The notes: generated by a model from the letters alone, not told the origin. Counted from the first letter of the stretch, positions 16,043-25,905 are shown. The stretch is DNA of 64,000 nt from Oceanobacillus sp. J11TS1 (GCF_018333215.1 NZ_BORO01000013.1:1-64000); one strand, 5' to 3'. A program made the numbers and translations.

Positions 16043-16939
16043 TCAAAAAGGCTGCCATTTCAATTGCCTGGCCTTATTAAATCGGTTCTCTACTTCTTTC
16101 CAATTAACGACATTCCACCAGTTATCTACGTAGTTTGCTTTTTCATTTTCATAAAGCAGGTAGTAGGCATGCTCCCACACATCAAGGACAAGGAGAGGTA
16201 CAACATCCCATTGGCTTAAGTTTTGATGCTTCTCTGCCTGAAGAATTTCCAGACGCCTTGCCCGTGGGGACCATACTAAAATAGCCCATCCTCCACCCTC
16301 TACGTGGTTAGCCGCTTCTGTAAAGTGCGCTTTAAATTGTTCATAGCTGCCAAAGGATTGCTCAATTTCATTCATTAATTTCCCTGAAGGCTTACCGCCT
16401 CCATCCGGACTCATTACTTTCCAAAAAATCGTGTGCAGATAATGACCCGCTCCATTAAATGCAGCTTCCCTTTCCCAATGCTTAATCAGATCATAGTTAT
16501 TCGTCCATCTTGCCTGCTCCATTTCATTTTCCGCTTTATTTAAACCGTCTACATAGCTCTGATGGTGCTTATCATGATGCAGTTCCATCGTTCTGCGGTC
16601 AATATAGGGCTCTAAGGCATCATAGCTATACGGTAACGGCGGTAGCGTATGTCCGCCAATAGGAACAACTCTTTCACGGCTTTCCTCTACTCGATTTTCA
16701 TCACCGCTTTGATTTAGATAAGCATTCAGCTGTGTGTATAAGTCATTTGCCTGGTTGTAGGCATCCCATTCTTCTAAAGTCTCATTATTTGCAAGCTCAT
16801 TTTGAAATTGAATTAATTTATTCTCCCATTCCTTTAATGATTCTTCCTGAATATTTTTCCGAAGCAACGCACTGGACTCACGATATATCTGCAAAATTTC
16901 TTCGCACCATTGTTCTGTTGAATTAAGATACTGTGACAA
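16043..16939 (-). CDS. sodF: Iron/manganese superoxide dismutase with N-terminal extension (SodF type)
   Basis: 298 residues from a TTG 7 bases after GAGGGAGG; an upstream ATG at 17005 has no ribosome site. The first 95 or so residues are a helical extension like that of B. subtilis SodF (281 residues). The catalytic part has the metal ligands in MELHHDKHHQ, HYLHTIFW and DVWEHAYYL. It converts superoxide to peroxide and oxygen. Iron rather than manganese preference is inferred from similarity to SodF. Confidence 0.88.
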   Translation of the reverse strand: MSQYLNSTEQWCEEILQIYRESSALLRKNIQEESLKEWENKLIQFQNELANNETLEEWDAYNQANDLYTQLNAYLNQSGDENRVEESRERVVPIGGHTLPPLPYSYDALEPYIDRRTMELHHDKHHQSYVDGLNKAENEMEQARWTNNYDLIKHWEREAAFNGAGHYLHTIFWKVMSPDGGGKPSGKLMNEIEQSFGSYEQFKAHFTEAANHVEGGGWAILVWSPRARRLEILQAEKHQNLSQWDVVPLLVLDVWEHAYYLLYENEKANYVDNWWNVVNWKEVENRFNKARQLKWQPF

Positions 16940-17084
16940 TGAAAAAGCCTCCCTCAAATTAGTCGTTACTACTATATGCAAAAGGGAGCTGGGCTGATAA
17001 TACATAAAATGAGGAAGCGCGGTTAGACAAACGCTAGAATAGTGATTTTAAATATTATGTTATTGAAGATCCCTGCTTTTTCCG

Positions 17085-18017
17085 CTAAGAAGTCGTCCAC
17101 TGCCCCCCATTCACATGCAGTGTCTGCCCAGTAACGAAACGCGAATCATCTGAAGCCAGGTAAACAAACGTTGGTGCTACTTCAAATGGCTGGCCTTGAC
17201 GTTGCATGGGATTCCCTGCCAATGTTACTTCATCCGCAGCAAAACTGGATGGAATCAACGGCGTCCATATCCGTCCTGGAGCGATGGCATTTACGCGGAT
17301 TCCCTGATCTACTAAATTATTTGCCAACGCCCTTGAGAAACTGACGATGGCTCCTTTTGTGGCAGTATAATCCATCAACTCACTATATCCTTCATACGCT
17401 ACCACAGATGCCGTATTGATAATTGAGCTGCCTGCTTTTAAATGAGGAAGTGCAGCACGTGTGGTATAAAAATGTGAGTATACATTTACTTTAAACGTAT
17501 CATCAAATTGCTCATCTGTAATATCCAGTAAGCTTAATTGCTGAAATTGAATCCCTACATGGTTGCAGAGTATATCTAACTGGCCAAATGTTTCAATCGT
17601 TTTCTCTACAATATAACAGCACTGCTGCTTTTTCCTTAAGTCACCTGGAAGCAACAAACAGCGCTGTCCTAGCTCTTCAATACGATTTTTGGTCCGATGT
17701 GCATCCTCATCTTCGTCGAGATATGAAATAGCGACATCTGCACCTTCTTTAGCAAAAGCAATCGCTGCCGCCGCTCCTATCCCGCTGTCTCCTCCTGTAA
17801 TAAGCGCAACCTTGCCACACAGTTTATTACTGCCCTTTTCATTTGTATTTTCAATAATCGGCCTTGGCACCATCCATTTTTCCAGCCCAGGCTGCCTATA
17901 TTGCCTCTGCTCTGGGACAGTTATTGCAACCTCTTCATATTGTGTTATTTTTCCGTAGTTTGGATACATCGGATATGCTTGCTTCGCCGGTTTCTTTGAT
18001 CTATCTTGTGTCATCAT
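17085..18017 (-). CDS. Short-chain dehydrogenase of the YhxC/YdaD general-stress type
   Basis: 310 residues. A 65-residue polar N-terminal extension rich in Pro and Tyr, typical of this subgroup, precedes the Rossmann core with TGGDSGIG at 74-81. The catalytic Tyr and Lys are in YTATKGA near residue 217-221, with the Ser in NTASVV upstream; NGGQW is at the C-terminus. An NAD(P)-dependent oxidoreductase of unknown substrate; B. subtilis relatives are stress-induced. ATG follows GAGGGGGATA. Confidence 0.85.
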   Translation of the reverse strand: MMTQDRSKKPAKQAYPMYPNYGKITQYEEVAITVPEQRQYRQPGLEKWMVPRPIIENTNEKGSNKLCGKVALITGGDSGIGAAAAIAFAKEGADVAISYLDEDEDAHRTKNRIEELGQRCLLLPGDLRKKQQCCYIVEKTIETFGQLDILCNHVGIQFQQLSLLDITDEQFDDTFKVNVYSHFYTTRAALPHLKAGSSIINTASVVAYEGYSELMDYTATKGAIVSFSRALANNLVDQGIRVNAIAPGRIWTPLIPSSFAADEVTLAGNPMQRQGQPFEVAPTFVYLASDDSRFVTGQTLHVNGGQWTTS

Positions 18018-18151
18018 TATCCCCCTCGAAATTACTTTGATGGATTACTTTATGACACTTGGGCGAATGTAGTGAAAAAATACAGATTTAAGTTCCATAT
18101 TGGGAGAAGTTGAATAATGTAGGGAATAGAAGAAATGAAGGGGGAACCATC

Positions 18152-18325
18152 ATGCAGCAATACTATTATAATCCCGAAGTAAAGTTATTATTAGTTAATC
18201 ATTCTGATGAGAAAGTGGATGTATTATATACAGCTTCAAATCATACATTCCAGCTGCCCAAAATAGGAGGAAGACCACCGTATTTTATTAATCCTCGTTA
18301 CGAGCAATATTATCCGGTGATCTAA
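18152..18325 (+). CDS. Small hypothetical protein, 57 residues
   Basis: ATG 6 bases after AGGGGGAACC gives MQQYYYNPEVKLLLVNH at the N-terminus and an aromatic, Pro-rich C-terminus (PRYEQYYPVI). No membrane segment. A terminator follows directly. Family not recognised; divergent from the SDR gene. Confidence 0.6.
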   Translation: MQQYYYNPEVKLLLVNHSDEKVDVLYTASNHTFQLPKIGGRPPYFINPRYEQYYPVI

Positions 18326-18352
18326 TACAAATTATCATCTGCATTCAAGTTA

Positions 18353-18386
18353 AAAACCGCTAAGCATAATTATCTTAGCGGTTTTT
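18353..18386. terminator. Bidirectional terminator
   Basis: AAAACCGCTAAG (18353-18364) pairs with CTTAGCGGTTTTT (18374-18386). A/T runs flank both sides, so it can serve the 57-residue gene. The next 170 bases hold only a 26-codon minus-strand frame of doubtful meaning. Confidence 0.85.
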
Positions 18387-18560
18387 CCTTAGAAAGTATA
18401 TCAGCTATTGTTTCAAGCTCGCCTTGTCCAAATACTTGCCTGTTGGTTTTAAAAACAAATTTGTTTCCCCTAACCCTATCTTCATTTCATTTCCACCGCA
18501 TTTAAAATACCACTAATAAACTCTTTGTAGAACCTCCTGGTGAAGCTTAAATAATAAAAA

Positions 18561-18935
18561 TTACTTCTGTCCTTTATACTCAATATATGCTGATTCAAAA
18601 ACAATTTTATTATTACGAACTACGTAGGTTTCTGAGCCAAATACTTCATCTTCTCCTTTTTTAAATACATGCAGTCCATATTCTCCATCTGCTTCCTGAT
18701 GAATAATATCAGTAGGAGATTCATCGTTAAATAGAATTTCTATTTGGAAACATTCTTCAATTAAAGCTTTAATCTCTTCATGACCTTTAGCAGGCTTGTC
18801 CGATAAATTAGTCAGAACAATCGCATCTTCTGCATAATCCCGCACAATAATATCCGGGTCTTTTGTTCCCATTGCATCTCCATGACGATTGATAACCTCG
18901 ATGGTTTGTTTTGCACTTATTGAAACTATACTCAT
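18561..18935 (-). CDS. SnoaL/NTF2-like protein
   Basis: 124 residues, ATG after AGGAGG. The pattern of an N-terminal helix, VRDYAEDAIVLTNLSDKPAKG and a GSETYVVRNNKIVF strand region matches small SnoaL/DUF4440-type alpha+beta barrels, which bind or convert small molecules. No catalytic residue can be assigned. Monocistronic. Confidence 0.7.
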   Translation of the reverse strand: MSIVSISAKQTIEVINRHGDAMGTKDPDIIVRDYAEDAIVLTNLSDKPAKGHEEIKALIEECFQIEILFNDESPTDIIHQEADGEYGLHVFKKGEDEVFGSETYVVRNNKIVFESAYIEYKGQK

Positions 18936-18956
18936 TTTGTTTTCCTCCTAAATTTT

Positions 18957-19106
18957 TCATATTTTTTTAAAAGCTTTTTGATATCCTTCTTTAAATGGGT
19001 CGCTTTGTATTTGAAAAAGCATCTGTTCTCGGTAGACTCTAAATATCCAAAAGATACGAGAAAAAATCACAATCCATTCTTGCCAGTTTTCATTTTCTAG
19101 CCACCA
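18957..19106 (-). pseudogene. C-terminal fragment of an unidentified protein
   Basis: A minus-strand frame of 49 codons, opening straight after a TAA and ending in TGA, reads WWLENENWQEWIVIFSRIFW and later DPFKEGYQKAFKKI. It looks like real coding sequence but has no start codon or ribosome site. It is squeezed between the terminator of the sugar symporter and the SnoaL-like gene and is probably a gene remnant. Confidence 0.3.
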
Positions 19107-19119
19107 TTACTTAAAAAGT

Positions 19120-19136
19120 ACCTTTACAATAAAGGT
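19120..19136 (-). terminator. Terminator of the esterase-symporter unit
   Basis: On the minus strand ACCTTTA/TAAAGGT forms a tight 3-base-loop hairpin followed shortly by TTTTT. It lies about 50 bases beyond the symporter stop codon. Confidence 0.55.
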
Positions 19137-19185
19137 GCCATCGGATAAAAGAAGTTTCTTCCTTTGTCCCCGGAATGCATAATGA

Positions 19186-20562
19186 TTATTGTGCTTTTAT
19201 TTCAGCAACACCCGACTCAACGATTTTTGCAGTAGCCCTTCTTGCATTCAAGTCAATCATCATTTGTTCTGACTGCTTATCCAGCTTATAGAATAATAGA
19301 GCAACAATACCTAAAATAAATCCAACCAATGGAATCCATATAAAACTAATTTCAATAGCTGTTAACGCAGAAGCTGTTTGTATTTGATTCGGCACATAGT
19401 TCCCAAAGGATAAAACCCATGCAGAAAGCGCTCCGCCAATTCCCATTCCAATTTTAAAGCTGAATACAGGAACTGTAGATACTAACCCTTGTGCACGTAT
19501 ACCTGATTTCCATTCACCATAATCTACCACATCCGCTATCATAGAAAATATCGATGCCATTAAGAACCCTTGTCCAATCACTCCGATAAGTGTTGCAATG
19601 ATAAAAGGTGTTGTTGAACCAGAGAAGTAAAAACCAATTTGTCCTACACTCATTAAAGCTAATCCCAAAATCATAATATTTCGCTTACCAATCCATTTAG
19701 CTAGGGATGGCATAATAAAATACGAGATAACATTTAATGAACTTAAACCTAATATAACTCCAACCAGTTCAGGCTTATTAAGGTTATAAGACAGGTAATA
19801 CACTGTTGTCTGCGTTTTCATAATAAATCCTATTGTATAGATAAAACTAACGAAAAATAGAATATAGAGTGGAACGTTTCCTTTCATTGACTTTACAGCT
19901 TTTTTAAAAGGAACAACTTGATCACTTCCAGGCATTTCTACCTTCTCGTTTATATTTTTAAAACTCACAATGAGAAGAATAACTGCCAATATACCAAACA
20001 CTGTCATCGTCAATGTAAAACCTCTTTGCTGATCCCCATTTCCCAGGAAGTCTACAAGAGGCAGAGCACCTAAGCTGACAATGGTTACACCGACTGAAGC
20101 TAAAATCATCCGTGTACTTACTAGAACATTTCTTTCATTCAAATTACTCGTTAAACTAGGTAATATCGATGTGATGGGAATGTTAATCCCAGCATAAAGA
20201 ATCCCTAAAAGAATATAAGTAATATATGCATAAACCAGCTTTCCTGTATCGCCAAAATCAGGTGTTGAGAAAGCTAATACTCCAATAATTCCAAAAGGAA
20301 CAGCTAGCCACAGCAACCAAGGTCGTGATTTCCCCCATTTAGAATTAGTTCTATCAATCAATACTCCAAAGATAGGACTATCAAAAGCGTCAATAATTCG
20401 AGACACTAAAAATAAAGTACCTACAGCAGCAGCGCTTATTCCATACACGTCTGTGTAGAAAAACATTAAATACATAATTATCATTTGATAAATAAGATTA
20501 CTTGCTGTATCGCTCAAACCATAACTAATTCTTTCTTTCCAAGTTGTTTCATTGGGTTGCAT
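19186..20562 (-). CDS. Sugar:cation symporter, GPH/MelB family
   Basis: 458 residues with about 12 membrane helices. The chosen ATG follows AGGGAGG by 11 bases; an in-frame ATG 21 bases upstream starts inside that site. Family signatures are YGLSDTASNLIYQM, RIIDAFDSPIFGVLIDRT and the RPWLLWLAVPFG loop. Such carriers import glycosides, pentosides or hexuronides with Na+ or H+. It follows an esterase gene on the same strand, with an AraC regulator upstream, suggesting uptake of a plant oligosaccharide. Substrate is not known. Confidence 0.88.
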   Translation of the reverse strand: MQPNETTWKERISYGLSDTASNLIYQMIIMYLMFFYTDVYGISAAAVGTLFLVSRIIDAFDSPIFGVLIDRTNSKWGKSRPWLLWLAVPFGIIGVLAFSTPDFGDTGKLVYAYITYILLGILYAGINIPITSILPSLTSNLNERNVLVSTRMILASVGVTIVSLGALPLVDFLGNGDQQRGFTLTMTVFGILAVILLIVSFKNINEKVEMPGSDQVVPFKKAVKSMKGNVPLYILFFVSFIYTIGFIMKTQTTVYYLSYNLNKPELVGVILGLSSLNVISYFIMPSLAKWIGKRNIMILGLALMSVGQIGFYFSGSTTPFIIATLIGVIGQGFLMASIFSMIADVVDYGEWKSGIRAQGLVSTVPVFSFKIGMGIGGALSAWVLSFGNYVPNQIQTASALTAIEISFIWIPLVGFILGIVALLFYKLDKQSEQMMIDLNARRATAKIVESGVAEIKAQ

Positions 20563-20732
20563 TTTTCTTTTTTCCTCCCTCATCTATCCCTTTATCAGCA
20601 AAGAAAGTTGAAATGTTGCTGAAAAAATTTCACTTATTCAATGAAACGAATTGATTTATTCAACATTCTATCTCTTCAATATTTAAAGCAATTACATAAA
20701 AATGTTTGATTGCTTTGGAAACATTCAAACTT

Positions 20733-21551
20733 TTATTTCACAAAACTGCCAGCCAAAGGCAGCCAATCCAAAATTTTTCTAAGATACGGATCCCACAAAT
20801 CCCACTCATGTCCTCCGCGCTCTTCTACATAGGTTACATCCAACCCACTATCTCTGATACCAGCAACTGATTTCGCTGTTGAGTCATAGATAATCGGATC
20901 GTCTTTACCGTTCAGCGCATATAAAAGAGGTTGTTCTTTTCCACTATCGACTAAGTTCTTTGCCATTGCAACGAGATCATGTGATTGTGGATCATAATGT
21001 TGATCATTTTCACCAAAAAGTGTCTTGCATGTATTTTCATAATACCGTTTTAAATTCTCACCAAAATTCACATTACGGAAATCCAGTCCTCCTGAAAGGG
21101 AAAACGCAGCAGCATAATTATCCGGATTACGTAATGCTGCAGCAAAAGCACCGAATCCCCCCATCGATATTCCACCTATGAAATTATTTACTCTTATTTC
21201 AGATAAAGGAAAGATTGCGCGCATAATCTGAGGCAACTCCTTGGTATAATAATCATAATAATTACCGCCATTTGGTACATTACAATAATAACTATTCCCG
21301 ACATTCGGCATCACAACAGCCAATTGTTTTTGTTGCGCATACTCTTCAATCCTAGAAAACCGGAGAAGCTCATTATTATCCCCTGTACCACAATGCAGTA
21401 ACCACAAGGTTTGATATTTCTCTCCATCTTCCGGCAAACGAAGAGTATCTCCGTCTTCCATATTTGACACATTCGGGATTGGAAGAATTACAGTTACATC
21501 TGTATTCAACATTAAACTATCCGAATAAATTGTATTTCTGAATAAAGCCAT
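20733..21551 (-). CDS. Esterase of the EstA/esterase-D family
   Basis: 272 residues, ATG after AAAGGAGAG. An alpha/beta-hydrolase of the putative_esterase group: nucleophile elbow GISMGG near residue 126, acidic residue in NGKDDPII near 215 and His in GGHEWDLW near 248. Close families include acetyl-xylan, feruloyl and tributyrin esterases. Its position directly before a sugar symporter suggests removal of ester groups from an imported carbohydrate in the cytoplasm (no signal peptide). Confidence 0.85.
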   Translation of the reverse strand: MALFRNTIYSDSLMLNTDVTVILPIPNVSNMEDGDTLRLPEDGEKYQTLWLLHCGTGDNNELLRFSRIEEYAQQKQLAVVMPNVGNSYYCNVPNGGNYYDYYTKELPQIMRAIFPLSEIRVNNFIGGISMGGFGAFAAALRNPDNYAAAFSLSGGLDFRNVNFGENLKRYYENTCKTLFGENDQHYDPQSHDLVAMAKNLVDSGKEQPLLYALNGKDDPIIYDSTAKSVAGIRDSGLDVTYVEERGGHEWDLWDPYLRKILDWLPLAGSFVK

Positions 21552-21715
21552 ATAAACTCTCCTTTTTCTCTTTTATCGTTCAACACGCTCTCCCTACAAC
21601 TACTTTAGCGCTATCATATATGTGCGAAAAACCTATTTTAAATTTTGCTTAAAACAAGAAAAATACCATCTGATTTATCTGCATAAACCAACCTCATAGA
21701 ATGTAATTCACCCAT

Positions 21716-21730
21716 ATAAAGCGTTTTCAT
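21716..21730 (-). promoter_or_regulatory. Possible cre site (CcpA) upstream of the esterase
   Basis: The minus strand reads ATGAAAACGCTTTAT, one mismatch from the cre consensus WTGNAANCGNWNNCW. It lies 165 bases before the esterase start. The rest of the 450-base gap is AT-rich and shows no gene. Confidence 0.5.
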
Positions 21731-21973
21731 GATTACATTTTAAAAGATTTAAAAAATATAATCCTGCTCTATTTTGCCTTAATTACCGTCAAATCCTGAC
21801 CTTCTTCAGTAAATAATTTCTACTTCTAGAAAAAATTCCTATTGAGGGTGTTTTTATACTCTATTTTTCTAGAAAAGTATTTCACCACTACCTTTTAGCA
21901 AATCCTGGAGTTAGTTTAAAACCCAATATATTAAAATCAGCTGCTTTTTCAATTATGTAACTTCTAAAATATA

Positions 21974-22000
21974 AAAAACAAGCTATTCTTCAGCTTGTTT
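21974..22000 (-). terminator. Terminator of the AraC regulator
   Basis: AACAAGCT and AGCTTGTT pair around GAAGAAT on the minus strand and are followed by TTTTTTAT. Confidence 0.8.
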
Positions 22001-22003
22001 TCT

Positions 22004-22870
22004 CTACTTTTTCATTTTATTTTCTTTTCGATATTGACCTGGTGTTACCTTATAAACTGATTTAAATACTCGATTAAACGACTTTTCATTTGGAAAACCA
22101 TTCTCCAAGGCAATATAAATAATGGAGTTATCTGTATTTAACAAATCTCTATATGATTTCTCAAGGCGAATTGCATTGATATAACCTAACACTGTCATCC
22201 CCATATGCTTTAGAAAGAAACGGGAAAGATAAGCGGAGGATAAATTAAATTTGTTTGCAATCAGCTCTATAGTTAAATTCTGATTATAATTTTCTTTAAT
22301 GTAATTTGTAATCTTTGTCAAACGCTCCAGATATTTTTCCGTTTTAATAATTCCCATTCTTTTTTCATTTATTTTAAAATACTTTAATAAAATATAAATC
22401 AGTTCATACGATAAACCCTTAAACCGGATGAACGCTAAACTATCTTTCTTTGCATTCTCATAGGCTTCTACCATAGAATCCAATACGTTTCTCAGCTCTG
22501 CAAATTGTTTTATTCTCGCTTCATCTTTTTCACCAATAGAGATGCAATTAAAGGTAATCTGGTTATCATTCTCTGTATTCTCTGTTAGAAACTCTATAGG
22601 TATAAAGAAAGTAACTCCCTTAAATCCTCGATCCTGATCGACAAAAACAGAGTGAATGGAATTGGAATTTATTAAGACAATATCCCCGCCTTTTACAGTG
22701 TAGTTTGCACCATCAATATAGATTTCCTGCACTTGACCAGAAATAATGTAGGATATTTCTATTGTTTCATGCCAATGTCTCGGTATAAATTGATGTTCTT
22801 CTCTTTCATAAATCACTACTTTTACAGGTACTTTGTCATCATTTTGCATCACTTCATATTTATATTCCAT
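22004..22870 (-). CDS. AraC-family transcriptional regulator
   Basis: 288 residues. ATG 5 bases after AGGTGAG is preferred over a GTG 15 bases upstream. An N-terminal cupin (HWHETIEISYIISGQV, residues about 30-45 from the chosen start) senses a ligand, and the last 100 residues carry the double helix-turn-helix, ending in the VTPGQYRK motif. It probably activates the esterase-symporter unit just downstream on the same strand in response to a sugar. Confidence 0.88.
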   Translation of the reverse strand: MEYKYEVMQNDDKVPVKVVIYEREEHQFIPRHWHETIEISYIISGQVQEIYIDGANYTVKGGDIVLINSNSIHSVFVDQDRGFKGVTFFIPIEFLTENTENDNQITFNCISIGEKDEARIKQFAELRNVLDSMVEAYENAKKDSLAFIRFKGLSYELIYILLKYFKINEKRMGIIKTEKYLERLTKITNYIKENYNQNLTIELIANKFNLSSAYLSRFFLKHMGMTVLGYINAIRLEKSYRDLLNTDNSIIYIALENGFPNEKSFNRVFKSVYKVTPGQYRKENKMKK

Positions 22871-22992
22871 TTTTCTCACCTGCACTCAGCATTAGAATTA
22901 TTTATGATGCTTCTATGTTCCCTGCGCCTTTAGTATCTACTTTGTTATATAATTCATTATAATAAATCTTCATATAAACACAAAGAAAGAAA

Positions 22993-23026
22993 CGATCATA
23001 TCCCTATATTCCAAGAGGTATGATCG
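22993..23026. terminator. Terminator after the IIA(Glc) gene
   Basis: CGATCATA (22993-23000) pairs with TATGATCG (23019-23026); T-rich runs follow on the minus strand. Confidence 0.7.
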
Positions 23027-23143
23027 CTTTATCATTTTTACTTCTACTATCCTTCAAACAAAGAAAATTCACAGTAGGAAAACCCAAATCCTTATTCCGC
23101 TTCCGGTAATACTCACCTTTTGAACCCTCTTTTTCAATTCTTA

Positions 23144-23632
23144 TTATTTCACCGTAATAACAACATCTTCACTTGCACGAACCTGCTTCACGTCTTGTTT
23201 ATTTAAAGCTTCTATACTATCCATATTTGTAATAAGCATCGGCGTAACAGTGCTTGCTGCTTTTTCCTCTACCACTGCTAAATCCACATCAACAAGTGCA
23301 TCGCCTTTTTTTACTTTATCTCCTTCTTTAACATGGATGGTAAACCCTTCTCCATTTAAAGAAACCGTTTCTAAACCAATATGAATCAAAATTTCCGCTC
23401 CATTGCTGGCTTTAATTCCTACCGCATGTTTGGTCGGGAACGCTTGCACAATATCCCCATCAACTGGTGAGACAACTTTTCCATTCGATGGTCTAATAGC
23501 AATTCCGTCTCCCATCATTTTTTGTGCAAATACAGGATCCGGTACTTCCTCCAAAGGAACCACTTCTCCATCAACTGGTGCAAATAATTCAATTTCTTGA
23601 TTTTCTTTCTTTTTAAAAAGCTTTCCAAACAT
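23144..23632 (-). CDS. crr: Glucose-type PTS IIA protein
   Basis: 162 residues, ATG with AGGGA upstream. A complete IIA(Glc) domain: MMGDGIAIRP at 39-48, VDGDI at 57-61, and phosphorylated His84 in ILIHIGLETV; His69 is the second active-site His. It takes phosphate from HPr-P and passes it to IIB domains. Because TreP here lacks a IIA domain, this free protein is the likely donor for trehalose uptake, although it is 10 kb away. Confidence 0.92.
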   Translation of the reverse strand: MFGKLFKKKENQEIELFAPVDGEVVPLEEVPDPVFAQKMMGDGIAIRPSNGKVVSPVDGDIVQAFPTKHAVGIKASNGAEILIHIGLETVSLNGEGFTIHVKEGDKVKKGDALVDVDLAVVEEKAASTVTPMLITNMDSIEALNKQDVKQVRASEDVVITVK

Positions 23633-23718
23633 GACTATCCCTCCAAAATTTCTATATAACCTAATTTTATCATATGTCCTTTTGAATTACTTAAAAAATC
23701 GCTACAACCTTCTTATCC

Positions 23719-24225
23719 TCATCTTTGCTCTTCTTTTTTCTTCTTATCTCTCACCTCGTATATATCCATCGCTAAGAACAAAATTAATAAGACGATAGCA
23801 AGAATACTGTTCGTTTGTTGCGAAAGATCAAAAAATATTCCAATCATATAAAATAGGATGAACCGTATAATTGCCATTGCGGCCAAGGTAAATAGACTTG
23901 TTCTAAACAGGTATTTGACAATCACAGAAATAATATCATCCAGAATAAAAGCGTATGCGACTACAATCAAAATAATATAAAACAAGGTATTTGCATCTAT
24001 TTGAAAGCCTAAAAGACTTTTGGCTATGGTGACAGAACCAAAAAATGCAAAAATAAATAGCATGATAACAACCGTTATAATAAGGGACAAACCACAAGCA
24101 ACAATGGCCCTTACGTAGCTTTTCTCCTCTTCCCCCTCTTTTTTAGACATAAAGGTAACAAACCAATAAGATCCGATTGCGAGGGGAATAAATAGAACCG
24201 CAAAAAGGATTAGAATTTTAAACAT
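23719..24225 (-). CDS. Multi-pass membrane protein of unknown function
   Basis: 168 residues from an ATG 5 bases after AGGGGGTACA; an ATG 90 bases upstream lacks a ribosome site. Five or so hydrophobic helices, starting MFKILILFAVLFIPLAIG, and a charged Lys/Glu tail. Family not recognised. It precedes the IIA gene by 86 bases on the same strand and may share its transcript. Confidence 0.6.
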   Translation of the reverse strand: MFKILILFAVLFIPLAIGSYWFVTFMSKKEGEEEKSYVRAIVACGLSLIITVVIMLFIFAFFGSVTIAKSLLGFQIDANTLFYIILIVVAYAFILDDIISVIVKYLFRTSLFTLAAMAIIRFILFYMIGIFFDLSQQTNSILAIVLLILFLAMDIYEVRDKKKKEEQR

Positions 24226-24424
24226 TGTACCCCCTCCATTATAAAACCGAATACAAGGAATTATAACAAAAATTAAACATAATTTATCTATATGGATAAG
24301 AAAATATAGATCCATCTTTCTGTGTGAGAGTTTATTTTAAATAGGAAAATCAAAAATAAAAGAAACCTTTTCCTCGTTTCTTTCGTATGTTCTACCAAAG
24401 GGCACTATTCGGAGGTAAGATAAA

Positions 24425-25087
24425 ATGTTACGTTCTTTCAACAGCAAGCGCAGGCAAAGAGCAATGAAGAAAGTAAAAGATGGAGACGGGCATGCGTTGA
24501 AGCCCTATCGTTTTTATGAAATATTCTATCGTTCTCTTTTTTATATGAATCTGCGTGAAGTTGATGGCGAACTGCATACCTATGCGGTCCATGTTAATTA
24601 CTTTGATGAAAATGATTCGGTAGATTTATATCGCGACGGAAAACACCATGCAAAAGCCACTACTCCTGCCATTTTCCCGGTTCCTGGAGGTGTAATTGAG
24701 GTGGCTGCAACTACTTATGGTTTGAAACGAATTCATTATATTACAGAAGATGAACAGGAATATGTACTATCTCCAGACCGCCGTTCCGCCGAAGGATTAC
24801 GCATGCGCTTTGATGCAAAATTTCCTAAGGCTAGCTCTATTATCGGTAAGCTGGCGATATTTACTCTATTAGTCTCTTTCATACTAGGCCTGCCACAACT
24901 GGCTTCTCTTATCTCGCAGTTTCCGTTCATTGAAGAAAGATGGGGTTCCTTTGAGTCACCAATTGTCCTTCCTTCTTGGTTAAATATGACGCTATTAATC
25001 GCAGGAACAGTTGCAGCTATTGAACGTACCTTAACATTGAAAAATCATTGGCTGATAGATATGGAAACGAGCTGGTGGGATGAGTAA
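24425..25087 (+). CDS. Membrane protein of unknown function
   Basis: 220 residues, ATG after GGAGGTAAGATAAA. Residues 1-140 are soluble and charged, with a KPYRFYEIFYRSLFYMNL segment; two membrane helices lie at about 138-160 and 185-200. It ends in an acidic WWDE. Family not recognised. Stands alone on the plus strand. Confidence 0.6.
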   Translation: MLRSFNSKRRQRAMKKVKDGDGHALKPYRFYEIFYRSLFYMNLREVDGELHTYAVHVNYFDENDSVDLYRDGKHHAKATTPAIFPVPGGVIEVAATTYGLKRIHYITEDEQEYVLSPDRRSAEGLRMRFDAKFPKASSIIGKLAIFTLLVSFILGLPQLASLISQFPFIEERWGSFESPIVLPSWLNMTLLIAGTVAAIERTLTLKNHWLIDMETSWWDE

Positions 25088-25196
25088 AAGAAGTTAGATA
25101 TACTTTCTATTTTCAAAGCAAAGTACCTAAAAATGAAAGGGTGCCTCTCGAAAAATGAGACACGCTTTCGTTGCTTAAAACTATAATCTTCTAATT

Positions 25197-25751
25197 TTAT
25201 GGTTCTTTCCATAACCGTTGCAATTGATGATTATTATCTGATATCTGTAATTCGTAGACATCTGGATTGCTAAGATTTCTCCATGTTTCAAAACTTAAGC
25301 GTTTATCATAATGATGCAACAGCAAAGATATAATACCCCCGTGGGCAACAATTAAGCTATTTTGAGAATCATTTGCGATCAAACTATGTACCACTTCAAC
25401 GATTCGCCGGATTGCTTCGTTACTGCTTTCTCCACCTTCATATTTCAAATTGAAATCATTATAGGTTGCCTCCAGCTTTTCCATCCAGTCTGGCATCGAA
25501 ACAGAGCTTAGCACCCTCTCCCGCAAACGATGATCCACTTCAATTTCCAAATGCTTTTCCGCCGCAAATGGCTCTATCGTTTGAATAGCTCGTAAAAATG
25601 GACTGGAAACAATCCGATCTAAATTTCTCTCAAATAGAAATTTAGATAGCTCTCTTGCCTGTTCTTTTCCTTTTGCTGTTAATGGCGCATCTGGTGCTTG
25701 ACTTTCTGCTTCACAATGCCGGATAATATAGATATTTTTATTCACCTTCAT
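25197..25751 (-). CDS. Histidine phosphatase (phosphoglycerate-mutase-like)
   Basis: 184 residues. The catalytic motif is IIRHCEAE, an RHC instead of RHG variant; the second half of the active site is IVAHGGII near residue 141, with conserved SSPFLRAIQT. The start two codons into the longest frame is chosen because AAGGGG lies 6 bases before it. Small-molecule or sugar phosphatase; substrate unknown. Monocistronic. Confidence 0.82.
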   Translation of the reverse strand: MKVNKNIYIIRHCEAESQAPDAPLTAKGKEQARELSKFLFERNLDRIVSSPFLRAIQTIEPFAAEKHLEIEVDHRLRERVLSSVSMPDWMEKLEATYNDFNLKYEGGESSNEAIRRIVEVVHSLIANDSQNSLIVAHGGIISLLLHHYDKRLSFETWRNLSNPDVYELQISDNNHQLQRLWKEP

Positions 25752-25905
25752 CAGCATCCCCTTCCCAAAGATTAATTGCTGCTTCTGCTATAGCATGTAT
25801 TAGGCTTGATTATATATTGATTTGCCACTTTTCGCACCTATCTGATTATTTTTTTGAACCTTTCTCCTTCCCTATTTGTATAGTTAGTAAACAGGGGGGA
25901 TGAAA

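Noticed and set aside
23027-23143. Open minus-strand codons after the IIA gene (EYYRKRNKDLGF)
   Set aside because: The frame starts inside the IIA gene without a start codon and two other frames are also open; it looks like purine-rich 3' untranslated sequence or an intergenic repeat.
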